Shown in pieces: positions 43,036 through 51,203 of a stretch of 51,203 nucleotides of DNA (the stretch's first letter is position 1; each line of letters begins with the position of its first letter). The translations under genes and the position numbers were made by a program. A model generated the notes under the pieces. That model ran no database searches. It saw nothing but the letters and a program-made list of their open reading frames with translations, and was not told where the DNA came from. The stretch is from an uncultured Eubacteriales bacterium. GTDB taxonomy: Bacteria > Bacillota > Clostridia > TANB77 > CAG-508. The stretch is from assembly GCA_948468315.1 (NCBI GenBank), contig CAOKHL010000011.1:1-51203 (forward strand). The letters run 5' to 3'.

Positions 43036-43917
43036 TGATATTTTTATTTCTTTTTCTGTTGGCATTCTTTTTATAAATCCTGATAATGTTTTTCCTGGGC
43101 CTACTTCTATAAAGGTATCTACTCCCATTTCTAGCATTTTATTTAGTCCTTTTGAAAATTTAACTGGACTTATAATATGTTTTGCTAAAATGTCTTTTAT
43201 ATCGTCTTTTTCTGTATAGACTTCCCCATCTATATTTTTGATAACTTTTGTTTCAAATTTATGGATTTCTACTTTTTCTAGTTCTTTTCTTAAGGCATTT
43301 GAACTTTCTTGTAATTTTTCTGTATGAAATGGTCCTGATGTTTTTAATATTCTTATCTTTTTTATTCCCATCTCTATGGCTATTTTTTGTAGTTCTTCTA
43401 TACCTTCTTTGTCACCTGTTACTACAACTTGGCCAGGGCAATTAAAGTTTACTGGAACACAAAATCCTTTTGTGACTTTTTTACATAATTCTTCAACTTC
43501 TTCATCTTTTTTTCCTAAAATTGCTGCCATTTGCCAATTTCCTTCTGGTGCCAAATTTTGCATATATTCTCCTCTTTTTTGAACAAGCTTTATTCCGTCT
43601 TCAAATGATATTGCTTTACTGTAAATTAGTGCTGTGTATTCTCCTAAGCTTAGTCCACTTGATATTTCAGCTTTTATGTTTTTCTTTTTTAACACTTCTA
43701 ATATTGCTAAACTATTTGTAAGAATTGCAAGTTGAGTATATTTTGTTTGATTTAGTATTTCTTCTGGTCCTTCAAATGATATTTTCGCAATATCTATACC
43801 TGTTATTTCTTGAACTTTTTTGTATACATTTCTTACTTCTTCATATTTTTCATATAAATCTTTTCCCATACCTACTGACTGAGAACCTTGACCTGGGAAT
43901 AAAAATCCTATTTTCAT
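43027..43917 (-). CDS. fabD: Malonyl-CoA:ACP transacylase
   Basis: 296 residues. FLFPGQGSQSVGMGKDLYE, the catalytic GLSLGEYTAL serine near residue 92, the histidine in SGPFHTEKLQ, and EVGPGKTLSGFIKR at the end. AGGAGGTAGAC precedes ATG 43917. The C-terminal residues and stop come from REP site F, indicating that the repeat inserted or expanded at the gene's end. Confidence 0.96.
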   Translation of the reverse strand: MKIGFLFPGQGSQSVGMGKDLYEKYEEVRNVYKKVQEITGIDIAKISFEGPEEILNQTKYTQLAILTNSLAILEVLKKKNIKAEISSGLSLGEYTALIYSKAISFEDGIKLVQKRGEYMQNLAPEGNWQMAAILGKKDEEVEELCKKVTKGFCVPVNFNCPGQVVVTGDKEGIEELQKIAIEMGIKKIRILKTSGPFHTEKLQESSNALRKELEKVEIHKFETKVIKNIDGEVYTEKDDIKDILAKHIISPVKFSKGLNKMLEMGVDTFIEVGPGKTLSGFIKRMPTEKEIKISNT

Positions 43918-43926
43918 GTCTACCTC

Positions 43927-44481
43927 CTAACATATTTTTCTATCTATTAATTTCTTTTCAAATAATTCACAAAATTTTTCTATTACCAAATTGTTTTCTA
44001 TTCTAATTCCAAATTCCAATTTTATTGATGTTGCAATATTTTGAAGTTCACCTATAAAATTTTCTTGATTAGTATTTATTCCTATTCCAATTACAATACA
44101 TTTTACCTTTTCTTCTTGTATCTTTGTTTCTGTAAGTATTCCTCCAATTTTCTTATTTTTGTATACTATGTCATTTGGATATTTTATATCTAATTCAATA
44201 TTATATAGATTATTAAATACCTCTACCAAAGTTTTAGCAATCTCAATTGTAATTCCCTCTATATTTTCTATCTTACAATTTGATTTTATAAAAAATGAAA
44301 ATGCTATATTATTTTCGTTATCTGTATTCCATTTTCTTCCATGTGTTCCAATCCCTGATGTTTGCTTTTTTGTTATAATCACTGTTCCATTTTCAATATT
44401 GTTTTGATTTACTTTTCTCCATACTTCTTTTTGTGTAGAGTCAATAGTTTCATAATATAGAATTTTTTTACCTAAAAACAT
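43927..44481 (-). CDS. Biotin-[acetyl-CoA-carboxylase] ligase, short form
   Basis: 184 residues, only the catalytic domain. It lacks the N-terminal helix-turn-helix of classic BirA, so it is not a repressor, and the C-terminal SH3-like domain appears missing. YYETIDSTQKEVW, the biotinyl-AMP loop SGIGTHGRKWNTDNENN and the catalytic lysine in IKYPNDIVYKNKKIGGILTE are present. It modifies AccB, encoded in the same cluster. Confidence 0.88.
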   Translation of the reverse strand: MFLGKKILYYETIDSTQKEVWRKVNQNNIENGTVIITKKQTSGIGTHGRKWNTDNENNIAFSFFIKSNCKIENIEGITIEIAKTLVEVFNNLYNIELDIKYPNDIVYKNKKIGGILTETKIQEEKVKCIVIGIGINTNQENFIGELQNIATSIKLEFGIRIENNLVIEKFCELFEKKLIDRKIC

Positions 44482-44502
44482 TATATACTTCCTATCTTTT
44501 AT

Positions 44503-46227
44503 TTAAATCTTAAATTCTTTTTCCATAATTTTTGCTAGATTCTGTTCTCTTTTTATTTTATTAGTTGTTGTTTTTATTAAAGGTTCTGTTGTTAATAAAA
44601 AACCTCTTATTGCTTTATAACTTGGCATTAATTTATTTATTTCTTTTATTTTTTTTGATATTTCATCATGTATTTCTTCAAAAGTCTGAACTTTATATGC
44701 ATTTTTTACTATTTCCTCATTGTAAACAATCTTTGCAAATATTTTTATGTTTTCTTTGTCCTCTGATAACTGTTTTCCAAAAATAAATGATTCTTCTATT
44801 CCTTCAATTCGATTTAATAAATTTTCCATTTCTTCTGGATAAATATTTTTTCCATTTTTTAAAACTATTACACTTTTCTTTCTTCCACAAATAAAAATAT
44901 ATCCTTCATCATCAATTCTTGCTAAATCTCCTGTGTGGAACCATCCGTCAACTATTGCCTTTTTTGTTGCTTCTTTATTGTTTAAATATTCTAACATTAT
45001 GTTTGGTCCTTTAACTATAAGTTCTCCTACATTTTCTTTATCTGGGTTGATTACTTTTGCTTCAACTGATGGAACTGTTTTTCCAATTGAGCCAACTTTA
45101 TAATATTTTTTATTTCCTATTGCTATAACTGGTGATGTCTCTGTAAGCCCATATCCTTGAACTAGGTTTAGTCCTAATTTTCTATACTTTTCTTCTATTG
45201 ATTTGTCTAAACTTGCAGCACCACTAATTAGCCATCTAATATTTCCACCAAGCATATCGTGTATTTCTTTAAATGCTTTCTTTTTTTCATCCATAGTAGA
45301 ATTTTCTAATGTTTCTTCTTTTTCTAATATCTCTTCTAAATTTCCTTTTTCTTCTATGTCTTTTCTTATAATTTTAAATATTCGTTCATATATAGCAGGA
45401 ACTGATGCCATAACAGTTACTTTGTATTCAAGTAAGTTATCTACAATATATCTAATTCCATCGCAAAATACTGTTTGTGCTCCTTTGTATAATGCAAATA
45501 AAAATCCTACTGTACATTCAAATACATGGTGTATTGGTAAAAATGATAAAAATATATCATTTGAATTTATATCTAAAGTGGATGCTATGTCCATTAAATT
45601 TGATACTATATTTTTATGTGATAATGCTACTATTTTTGCATCAGATGTTGTTCCTGATGTAAATAACATTATTGACATTTTTTCTGCTTCTATTTTTGCG
45701 TCTAAATATCTTCTGTCACCTTTTTCTATAAGTTTTTCTCCTATGTTTATTAGCTCTTTTTGTGAATATATTCCCTCTTTATGTTCATTTAAATCCATAG
45801 ATATTAATGTTTTTATTTTGCCTATTCCTCTGTTTACAATATTTTTTAGTGTCTCTTCATATTTTCCTGAATAAAAAATAGCTTCTACTTCTGAACGTTC
45901 TATTACTTTTTCTAATTCATTTTTAGGCAAAGATTTATCCAATGGGACTACAATTCCAACTCCACATACTACTGCTAAATATGCTATTTCCCATTCATAT
46001 CTATTTTCTCCGATTATTGCTATCCTTTTATTTTTTAGGCCCATATCTATTAACTTTGTGCCTAAATTATTTATCATTTTTCTTACTTCTTTGTGTGTAA
46101 AAGTTTTATACTTACCTTTTTCTATTTTTATTTTATATGCTATTTTTTCTCCAAATTCTTTTCCAGATTTATTTAACATATCTTTTAAATCTGTTATTTC
46201 TTTATATTCAAATAATTTTTCTCCCAT
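44503..46227 (-). CDS. Long-chain acyl-CoA synthetase / AMP-binding enzyme
   Basis: 574 residues. It has the AMP-binding motif MLFTSGTTSDAKIVALSHKN near residue 186, then GAASLDKSIEEKYRKLGL, VQGYGLTETSPVIA, the hinge aspartate in GWFHTGDLARIDDEGYIFI, and the catalytic-lysine region with TTTNKIKREQN. It activates fatty acids for phospholipid synthesis or acyl-ACP charging. GGAGGGAAC precedes ATG 46227. It is the first gene of the fab cluster, so exogenous fatty acid use and synthesis are encoded together. Confidence 0.9.
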   Translation of the reverse strand: MGEKLFEYKEITDLKDMLNKSGKEFGEKIAYKIKIEKGKYKTFTHKEVRKMINNLGTKLIDMGLKNKRIAIIGENRYEWEIAYLAVVCGVGIVVPLDKSLPKNELEKVIERSEVEAIFYSGKYEETLKNIVNRGIGKIKTLISMDLNEHKEGIYSQKELINIGEKLIEKGDRRYLDAKIEAEKMSIMLFTSGTTSDAKIVALSHKNIVSNLMDIASTLDINSNDIFLSFLPIHHVFECTVGFLFALYKGAQTVFCDGIRYIVDNLLEYKVTVMASVPAIYERIFKIIRKDIEEKGNLEEILEKEETLENSTMDEKKKAFKEIHDMLGGNIRWLISGAASLDKSIEEKYRKLGLNLVQGYGLTETSPVIAIGNKKYYKVGSIGKTVPSVEAKVINPDKENVGELIVKGPNIMLEYLNNKEATKKAIVDGWFHTGDLARIDDEGYIFICGRKKSVIVLKNGKNIYPEEMENLLNRIEGIEESFIFGKQLSEDKENIKIFAKIVYNEEIVKNAYKVQTFEEIHDEISKKIKEINKLMPSYKAIRGFLLTTEPLIKTTTNKIKREQNLAKIMEKEFKI

Positions 46228-46307
46228 GTTCCCTCCATTTTTGATGTTTTATTTATACCATATTTTTTTTGAAATTTAAATTGAACTGGAAGGTCAGTAT
46301 AAAAATA

Positions 46308-46376
46308 ACAAATAGGAGATAATTTCCAAATGTTCATTTTCTGATTTGAACATTTGGGAGCTATCTCCTATTTGTA
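46308..46376 (-). terminator. Terminator of the peroxiredoxin gene
   Basis: A stem of about 30 bp: ACAAATAGGAGATA and CCAAATGTTCA on one side, TGAACATTTGG and TATCTCCTATTTGT on the other, followed by TATTTTTATA on the minus strand. Confidence 0.8.
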
Positions 46377-46380
46377 TAAA

Positions 46381-47088
46381 TTATTTTTCTTCTATTCTAT
46401 TACAATCTTCTTTTTGTTCAATACAATTTTCTGGTGGTTCTTTAAAACTTAAATACCAACTCATTCCATTATTATTTTCTTCTATATATTTCTGTCTTTC
46501 TTCTAATTCTGGATATGTTTGTGGTGCAGGTATTATTACTGGTTGGTTTGGTATCCAGTTTGCTGGTGTTGCACCATTTGCACAATCTGCCATCTGCAAA
46601 GCTTGAACTGTTCTTAATATTTCTGCTATATTTCTTCCTACATTTAGTGGATATGTTAATATTACTCTTACTTTTCCTTCTGGATCTATTATTACTACAT
46701 CTCTTACTGTTTCTGTATTACTAACATCTTTTGATACCATTCCATACATTCTTGCTATTTCTCCGCTTCTGTCTGCGACTATTGGAAATGGAAGAATTAT
46801 TCCTGTTCTTAAATAAATGTCATTCATCCATGCTAAATGTGAAGCATTACTATCTATGCTTAATCCTAAAAGCTCTGTATTTATCTTTTGAAAATATGGA
46901 TATGCTTTAGCAAATGCTATCATCTCTGTTGTACATACTGGGGTAAAGTCTCCTGGGTGTGAAAAAAATACTAACCATTTTCCTTTGTAATCTTCTAAAC
47001 ATCTATTTCCATATGTAGTTGTTGCCTTAAAATTTGGCGCTTTTTGTCCTATTTTGATATTTGAATTCATCATTAATTCATAATCCAT
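46381..47088 (-). CDS. Peroxiredoxin (Prx6/AhpC-TSA type)
   Basis: 235 residues. The peroxidatic cysteine is in FFSHPGDFTPVCTTEMIAF (P-x3-T/P-x-C). LSIDSNASHLAWMNDI and LNVGRNIAEILRTVQALQ are typical of the Prx6-type branch with a long C-terminal extension (NQPVIIPAPQT). Further cysteines near the C-terminus could serve as resolving residues. It detoxifies peroxides in an anaerobe. Confidence 0.93.
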   Translation of the reverse strand: MDYELMMNSNIKIGQKAPNFKATTTYGNRCLEDYKGKWLVFFSHPGDFTPVCTTEMIAFAKAYPYFQKINTELLGLSIDSNASHLAWMNDIYLRTGIILPFPIVADRSGEIARMYGMVSKDVSNTETVRDVVIIDPEGKVRVILTYPLNVGRNIAEILRTVQALQMADCANGATPANWIPNQPVIIPAPQTYPELEERQKYIEENNNGMSWYLSFKEPPENCIEQKEDCNRIEEK

Positions 47089-47146
47089 AAAAAATAAACT
47101 CCTCTCATATTTTTTATATTATATGAAAGGATTTTGTTTTTGGTTA

Positions 47147-47710
47147 TTATCTAATATTCTTATTGTTTATATATTTTCCCCCAAACTCACTAGACAATAT
47201 ATCCATTAAAATAGTATCATAATACTTTCCATTTACAAATTTATTTTCTCTAATTCTTCCAGCTTCTTTAAATCCACATTTCTTATAACATTTTAAAGCT
47301 CTTTCATTAAAGCTCATTAAATCTAATTTTATATTATGTAAATTCATATAGTTAAACCCATAATCTAATACTAGTCTAATTGCCTCTGTGCCATATCCTT
47401 TACTTAGATAATCTTTATCACCTATAAAAATTCCTAATACCGCTGTTCTATTTATCCAATCGATTCTCTCTAATCCTACTGTTCCAATTAATTTATCATT
47501 GTCTAAAGTTACTATTGAAAAAGTTGCTTCTGGATTATAATTTTCCTCTAAATATTTCTTCTCTCCTTCAAAAGACATAAGAGTACCACTTCTTCCTGTA
47601 TAATCTGTTACCTCAAAATCATTCATCCATTCTGTAAATTTCTCTACATCTTCTATACTCCTTGGTGATAAATATATTCTATCTCCAATTAATTTTTTAA
47701 AATACTTCAT
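47147..47710 (-). CDS. GNAT acetyltransferase, RimJ/RimL type
   Basis: 187 residues. Start ATG 47710 (MKYFKKLIGDRIYLSPRSIE) has AGGAGG at the right distance, unlike the ATG six bases upstream. Acetyl-CoA site in DYLSKGYGTEAIRLVLDYGF, then NLHNIKLDLMSFNERALKCY and KKCGFKEAGRIRE. Substrate unknown. Confidence 0.9.
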   Translation of the reverse strand: MKYFKKLIGDRIYLSPRSIEDVEKFTEWMNDFEVTDYTGRSGTLMSFEGEKKYLEENYNPEATFSIVTLDNDKLIGTVGLERIDWINRTAVLGIFIGDKDYLSKGYGTEAIRLVLDYGFNYMNLHNIKLDLMSFNERALKCYKKCGFKEAGRIRENKFVNGKYYDTILMDILSSEFGGKYINNKNIR

Positions 47711-47725
47711 AATCATAACCTCCTA

Positions 47726-48193
47726 CTATATCTTTAATTCCATAATTCTCCTTTGTGTTGTTAGTCCTTGCTTTTCATAAAATTTAATTGCATTTTCATT
47801 AAACTCCCAGCAGTTTAATTCTAATCTTATACATCCCTCTTTTCGTGCTATATCTTTTGCTTTTTGCATTAGCAATTTTCCTATTCCTTTTTTTTGGCTT
47901 TCTGATTTAACACATAATTCATCTATCCATAAAGATTTTGAATCTTTTATATTAACATGATTTTTTACTTCTTTTATTTTGCAAACTATAACACCTTTAA
48001 TTTTTTTGTTTTCTTCTGCAACAAGAATGATATTATTTTTATCTTTTATTAACTCTTCTGCATAATTAGTCATTATTTTAAGTTCTTTTTCTTTAAATAT
48101 ATCTGGTCTCTTTTCAATATGCATTATAGCCACTTCATATAATAATGGTACTATTTCAAGTACATCTTTAATTTTTGCCAATCTTACTTCCAT
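47726..48193 (-). CDS. GNAT family N-acetyltransferase
   Basis: 155 residues. The acetyl-CoA motif is in VKSESQKKGIGKLLMQKAKD, followed by RLELNCWEFNENAIKFYEKQGL. Ends with MELKI. It forms a pair with the next GNAT gene, 15 bp away. Substrate unknown. Confidence 0.9.
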   Translation of the reverse strand: MEVRLAKIKDVLEIVPLLYEVAIMHIEKRPDIFKEKELKIMTNYAEELIKDKNNIILVAEENKKIKGVIVCKIKEVKNHVNIKDSKSLWIDELCVKSESQKKGIGKLLMQKAKDIARKEGCIRLELNCWEFNENAIKFYEKQGLTTQRRIMELKI

Positions 48194-48250
48194 AAACTTC
48201 TCATTTCCTTTCTCTAATATTTTTTTATATTAAAACTATTTACATATTAT

Positions 48251-48297
48251 AAAAATAAGCCTTGCAAAAGAATCCTTTAAGACTCCTTTGCAAGACT
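48251..48297 (-). terminator. Terminator of valS
   Basis: Minus strand GTCTTGCAAA pairs with TTTGCAAGGC, followed by TTATTTTT. The 199-bp gap also has a small CTTACACGAAAGTAAG hairpin and nothing else I can name. Confidence 0.8.
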
Positions 48298-48392
48298 TCT
48301 ATTCATCTTACTTTCGTGTAAGTAATTTTTCATTATTACTCTTTACCGCTCGAAACTCTATTGTTTCTAGGTAAACTCTTAAATTATATTTT

Positions 48393-51044
48393 TTATTTTA
48401 ATTTTGCAAGCATTTCTTTATATTTTTCAAGTTTTGCTTTTTCTTCTTCCACCTTTTCTTTTGGTGCTTTATTTATAAAACCTGGATTACTTAGCATTTT
48501 TTCTGCTCTTTGAATTTCAAATTCTATTTTTTGAATTTCTTCTTCTTTACGTTTTGCTTCTTCCTCTAAATCAACTAATCCATTTTGAGGTAAATATAAT
48601 TCTATTCCATCTTTTATAATACTTATTGCATTTTCTGGAATTCCACTTTTATCAGATTGAATTGTAACTTTTTCTCCAAATCCAAGTTTCATTATAAACT
48701 CCTGAGCCTTTTTTATCTCATCTGCATATTTTGTTGTCACAAATATAAGCTCAGTTTTTTTACTTGGATGAACATTCATTTTGGCTCTTATATTACGTAT
48801 TTCTACTATTATTTCTTTTAAATTCTCTACTATATTACTTTCTTCATTAAACTCAATTTCTTTTACTTCTGGCCATTTTGAAATCATAATTTCTGTATTA
48901 TCTTCTATGTATTCTGAAAGTACATTATAGATTTCTGAAGTTATAAATGGCATAAATGGATGTAACAATTTTAGAGATTTTGCAAGTATATTTATTAAAA
49001 CATATGATACTTGTACTTTCTTCTCTGTTTCTTCACTATATAATCTTGTTTTCGCCATTTCTATATACCAATCACAAAATTCATCTCTAATAAAACTATA
49101 TATATTATCTATTGCTATTCCTAAATCATAACTTTCAATGTTTCTTGTAACTTCTATTATAAGTTTTTGAAGTTTATTTATTATCCATTTATCTTCTAAT
49201 TCTAGCATTTCTTCATTATGCTTGTTTTCTTTGTTATATACTTTTTTGTCAAATTCCTTTATTTCTTGGTTAGATGGTAAATTCATTGTTACAAATTTAG
49301 CTGCATTCCAAATTTTATTTGCAAAATTTGATGCTTGTTCTAATTTTTCTGGCATGTATTTTATGTCATTTCCCATTGTTGTTCCTGAAAGTACTGAAAA
49401 TCTTAAACTGTCTGCTCCATATTTTTCTATTACTTCAAGAGGGTCTACACCATTTCCTAATGTTTTTGACATTTTTCTTCCTTGGCTATCTCGTATTATT
49501 CCATGAATTAGAACATCTTTAAATGGTTCAATATCTGTAAATTCTAATCCTTGTGTCATCATTCTTGATACCCAGAATGTTATTATATCAAATCCTGTAA
49601 CTAATACATTTGTTGGGTAAAATCTTTTGTAATCTTCATTTTCTTTATTTGGCCAACCTATTGTTGAGAATGGCCAAAGTGCTGAACTAAACCAAGTATC
49701 TAGTGTATCTTCATCTTGGCGAATATGAGTAGAACCACATTTTTCACATTTTTCTGGATTTGTTTTATTTACTGTTATAGCCATGCAATCCTCACAATAA
49801 TATGCAGGTATTCTGTGTCCCCACCATAATTGACGAGATATACACCAATCTTGAATATTGTCTAACCAATTAAAATATTGTTTTTCATATCTTTTTGGTA
49901 TAAATTTTGTTTTTCCTTCCCTTACACTATCTGCTGCTCTTTTTGCTAAATCTTTCATGTTTACAAACCATTGCATTGATATTTTTGGTTCTAATGTATT
50001 TTTACATCTTTCACATTTAGCAACATTGTGAACATAGTCTTCTGTTCTTACTAATGCTCCTATTTCTTCTAGTTTTTTTACTATTATTTTACGAGCTTCT
50101 AGTAAATCCATTCCTTTAAGTTCTGGAACTAAATCTCCCATTTTGTTATTTCCATCAAATACTTCTATAATTTCTAAGTTATGCCTTAATCCTGCTTGAT
50201 AGTCATTCATATCATGTGCAGGTGTAATTTTAACACAACCTGTTCCAAATTCTTTTTCAACAAATTCATCTGCAATTATTGGTATTTCTTTATTCATTAT
50301 AGGTAATATACATTTTTTACCTATTATATTTTTATATCTTTCATCAGATGGATGTACTGCTACTGCTGTATCTCCTAACATTGTTTCTGGTCTTGTTGTT
50401 GCAACTTCTACATATCCTTCTCCATCTACGATCTTATAACGAATATGCCATAAATGAGACGCTTCTTCTTTATATTCAACTTCTGCATCTGATATTGATG
50501 TTTTGCAACTTGGACAATAATTTACCATTCTTTTTCCTTTATAAATTAATCCTTTGTTGTAAAGACTTACAAATTGTTCTAAAACAGCATCTGACATTCC
50601 TTCATCTAATGTAAATCTATTTCTTTCCCAATCACAAGAACATCCCAGTTTTTTCTGTTGGTTTTGAATTATTCCCCCATATTTATCAGTCCATTTCCAT
50701 GCTTCTTCTAAGAATTTTTCTCTTCCTAAATCTTGTTTAGATTTTCCTTCTTCTTTTAATTTTTGAACTACCTTCATTTCTGTTGAAATCGCAGAATGGT
50801 CTGAACCAGGAACCCAAAGACAATCATATCCTTGCATTCTTTTAAATCTTATTAATACATCTTGAATTGTATCATCTAATGCATGTCCCATATGTAATTT
50901 TCCTGTTACATTTGGTGGTGGCATCATTATACAATATGGTTCTTTTGATTTATCCATACTTGGTTTGAAATATCCTTTTTCTTCCCATTCTTGATATAAT
51001 TTTTCTTCAAATTCTTTCGGGTTATATTTGCCTTCTAATTTCAT
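48393..51044 (-). CDS. valS: Valyl-tRNA synthetase
   Basis: 883 residues, full length. HIGH-type PPPNVTGKLHMGHALDD near residue 41, and KMSKS-type GRKMSKTLGNGVDPLE near 525. Zinc-binding cysteine clusters occur in CPSCKTSISDAEVEY, CERCKNTLEPKISMQWF and CEDCMAITVNKTNPEKCEKC. There is a C-terminal coiled-coil arm with NPGFINKAPKEKVEEEKAKL. The leader is only about 30 nt, so no T-box riboswitch controls it. Confidence 0.98.
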   Translation of the reverse strand: MKLEGKYNPKEFEEKLYQEWEEKGYFKPSMDKSKEPYCIMMPPPNVTGKLHMGHALDDTIQDVLIRFKRMQGYDCLWVPGSDHSAISTEMKVVQKLKEEGKSKQDLGREKFLEEAWKWTDKYGGIIQNQQKKLGCSCDWERNRFTLDEGMSDAVLEQFVSLYNKGLIYKGKRMVNYCPSCKTSISDAEVEYKEEASHLWHIRYKIVDGEGYVEVATTRPETMLGDTAVAVHPSDERYKNIIGKKCILPIMNKEIPIIADEFVEKEFGTGCVKITPAHDMNDYQAGLRHNLEIIEVFDGNNKMGDLVPELKGMDLLEARKIIVKKLEEIGALVRTEDYVHNVAKCERCKNTLEPKISMQWFVNMKDLAKRAADSVREGKTKFIPKRYEKQYFNWLDNIQDWCISRQLWWGHRIPAYYCEDCMAITVNKTNPEKCEKCGSTHIRQDEDTLDTWFSSALWPFSTIGWPNKENEDYKRFYPTNVLVTGFDIITFWVSRMMTQGLEFTDIEPFKDVLIHGIIRDSQGRKMSKTLGNGVDPLEVIEKYGADSLRFSVLSGTTMGNDIKYMPEKLEQASNFANKIWNAAKFVTMNLPSNQEIKEFDKKVYNKENKHNEEMLELEDKWIINKLQKLIIEVTRNIESYDLGIAIDNIYSFIRDEFCDWYIEMAKTRLYSEETEKKVQVSYVLINILAKSLKLLHPFMPFITSEIYNVLSEYIEDNTEIMISKWPEVKEIEFNEESNIVENLKEIIVEIRNIRAKMNVHPSKKTELIFVTTKYADEIKKAQEFIMKLGFGEKVTIQSDKSGIPENAISIIKDGIELYLPQNGLVDLEEEAKRKEEEIQKIEFEIQRAEKMLSNPGFINKAPKEKVEEEKAKLEKYKEMLAKLK

Positions 51045-51077
51045 AAACTTTCTCCTCTTTTATAAAACGTTTAAATA

Positions 51078-51106
51078 ATAATACCACTAAATTGGAGAAA
51101 TTTCAA
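51078..51106 (-). promoter_or_regulatory. Promoter of valS
   Basis: Minus strand TTGAAA (51106..51101), 17 bp, TATTAT (51083..51078). Confidence 0.75.
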
Positions 51107-51150
51107 TAGTTTAGAAGTAATTCAAAAGAATATTGTAGGTTTGTCATTTT

Positions 51151-51196
51151 TTGTCGAACGATTTTTCTTGCATTTTGTAAATTTCCGTTGTATAAT
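51151..51196 (+). promoter_or_regulatory. Promoter with a Spo0A-box-like site at the window end
   Basis: TTGTCGAACGA (51151-51161), then TTGCAT (51168-51173), 17 bp, TATAAT (51191-51196). TTGTCGAACGATTT is the complement of the segments beside the antisense promoters of modules 1 and 3, so this may be the antisense promoter of a fourth, inverted module beyond the window. Confidence 0.5.
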
Positions 51197-51203
51197 ATTT
51201 TCG

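Noticed and set aside
46228..46300. FapR or FabT operator before the fab cluster
   Set aside because: AT-rich TTCAATTTAAATTTCAA is present but it is not a clear palindrome and does not match the operators I know.
51045..51203. T-box riboswitch for valS
   Set aside because: The promoter is only about 30 nt from the start codon; there is no room for a leader.

Overview
The window is a very AT-rich stretch of a low-GC Firmicutes chromosome. Gene content fits an anaerobic clostridial-type bacterium, possibly one of the uncultured gut Clostridia: a bacterial FabI/AccBCDA fatty-acid cluster, dihydroorotate dehydrogenase B (PyrD/PyrK), a divergent SecD/SecF pair, pilin-like proteins of the KGITLIALIVTI type, and Spo0A-box-like sites. 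Taxonomy is inference from family resemblance only. Most genes are on the minus strand.

Layout. 1-6.4 kb: an accessory edge with a RhuM-family protein cut by the window, a decayed uracil-DNA-glycosylase-like gene, a HAM1-type NTPase, an ABC exporter, a small plus-strand orphan gene, an MNT/HEPN toxin-antitoxin pair and a FabK/nitronate-monooxygenase-like enzyme. 6.5-6.7 kb: a 220-bp imperfect palindrome. 6.8-15 kb: a glycolytic gene row gap-pgk-tpiA-gpmI-eno, interrupted by a second MNT/HEPN pair, a Uma2 protein and a YezG-like protein. 15.2-16 kb: two tandem copies of a tiny-peptide/antisense-RNA module. 16-26 kb: scpA, pnp, rpsO, a pilin-like gene, an M23 peptidase, greA, SecF/SecD and an HD phosphohydrolase. 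26-30 kb: pyrimidine genes. 30.2-30.5 kb: a third peptide/antisense module. 30.6-34.4 kb: clpX, clpP, tig, rpmB. 34.4-35.4 kb: a REP-associated tyrosine transposase flanked by its own repeats. 35.4-46.2 kb: fatty-acid synthesis (fabI, accA, accD, accC, fabZ, accB, fabF, fabG, fabD, birA-like, acyl-CoA synthetase). 46-51 kb: peroxiredoxin, two GNAT acetyltransferases and valS.

Two signals stand out. First, in all ordinary genes I could find no in-frame CGG codon, yet each of the five places where an otherwise intact gene changes reading frame (tpiA, the pilin-like gene, the HD protein twice, accA) is exactly a CGG codon. Skipping its C restores the frame and supplies the Gly codon the family expects. 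This looks like recurrent +1 frameshifting at CGG, unless it is a systematic sequence error. Second, three copies of a 42-codon cationic peptide gene each have a promoter with a TTCGACA (Spo0A-box-like) element exactly 21 bp before TATAAT, a bidirectional terminator, and a convergent antisense promoter. The 5' end of each antisense RNA carries a copy-specific repeat of that copy's own start-codon region. The layout is that of the Fst/par type I toxin-antitoxin system, with an unrelated peptide.

A third theme is repeat activity. Six pairs of about 33-bp REP-like hairpins (core CCGGTTCTTTTT) sit around the transposase and in the pyr and fab clusters, several forming the stop codon of a neighbouring gene.
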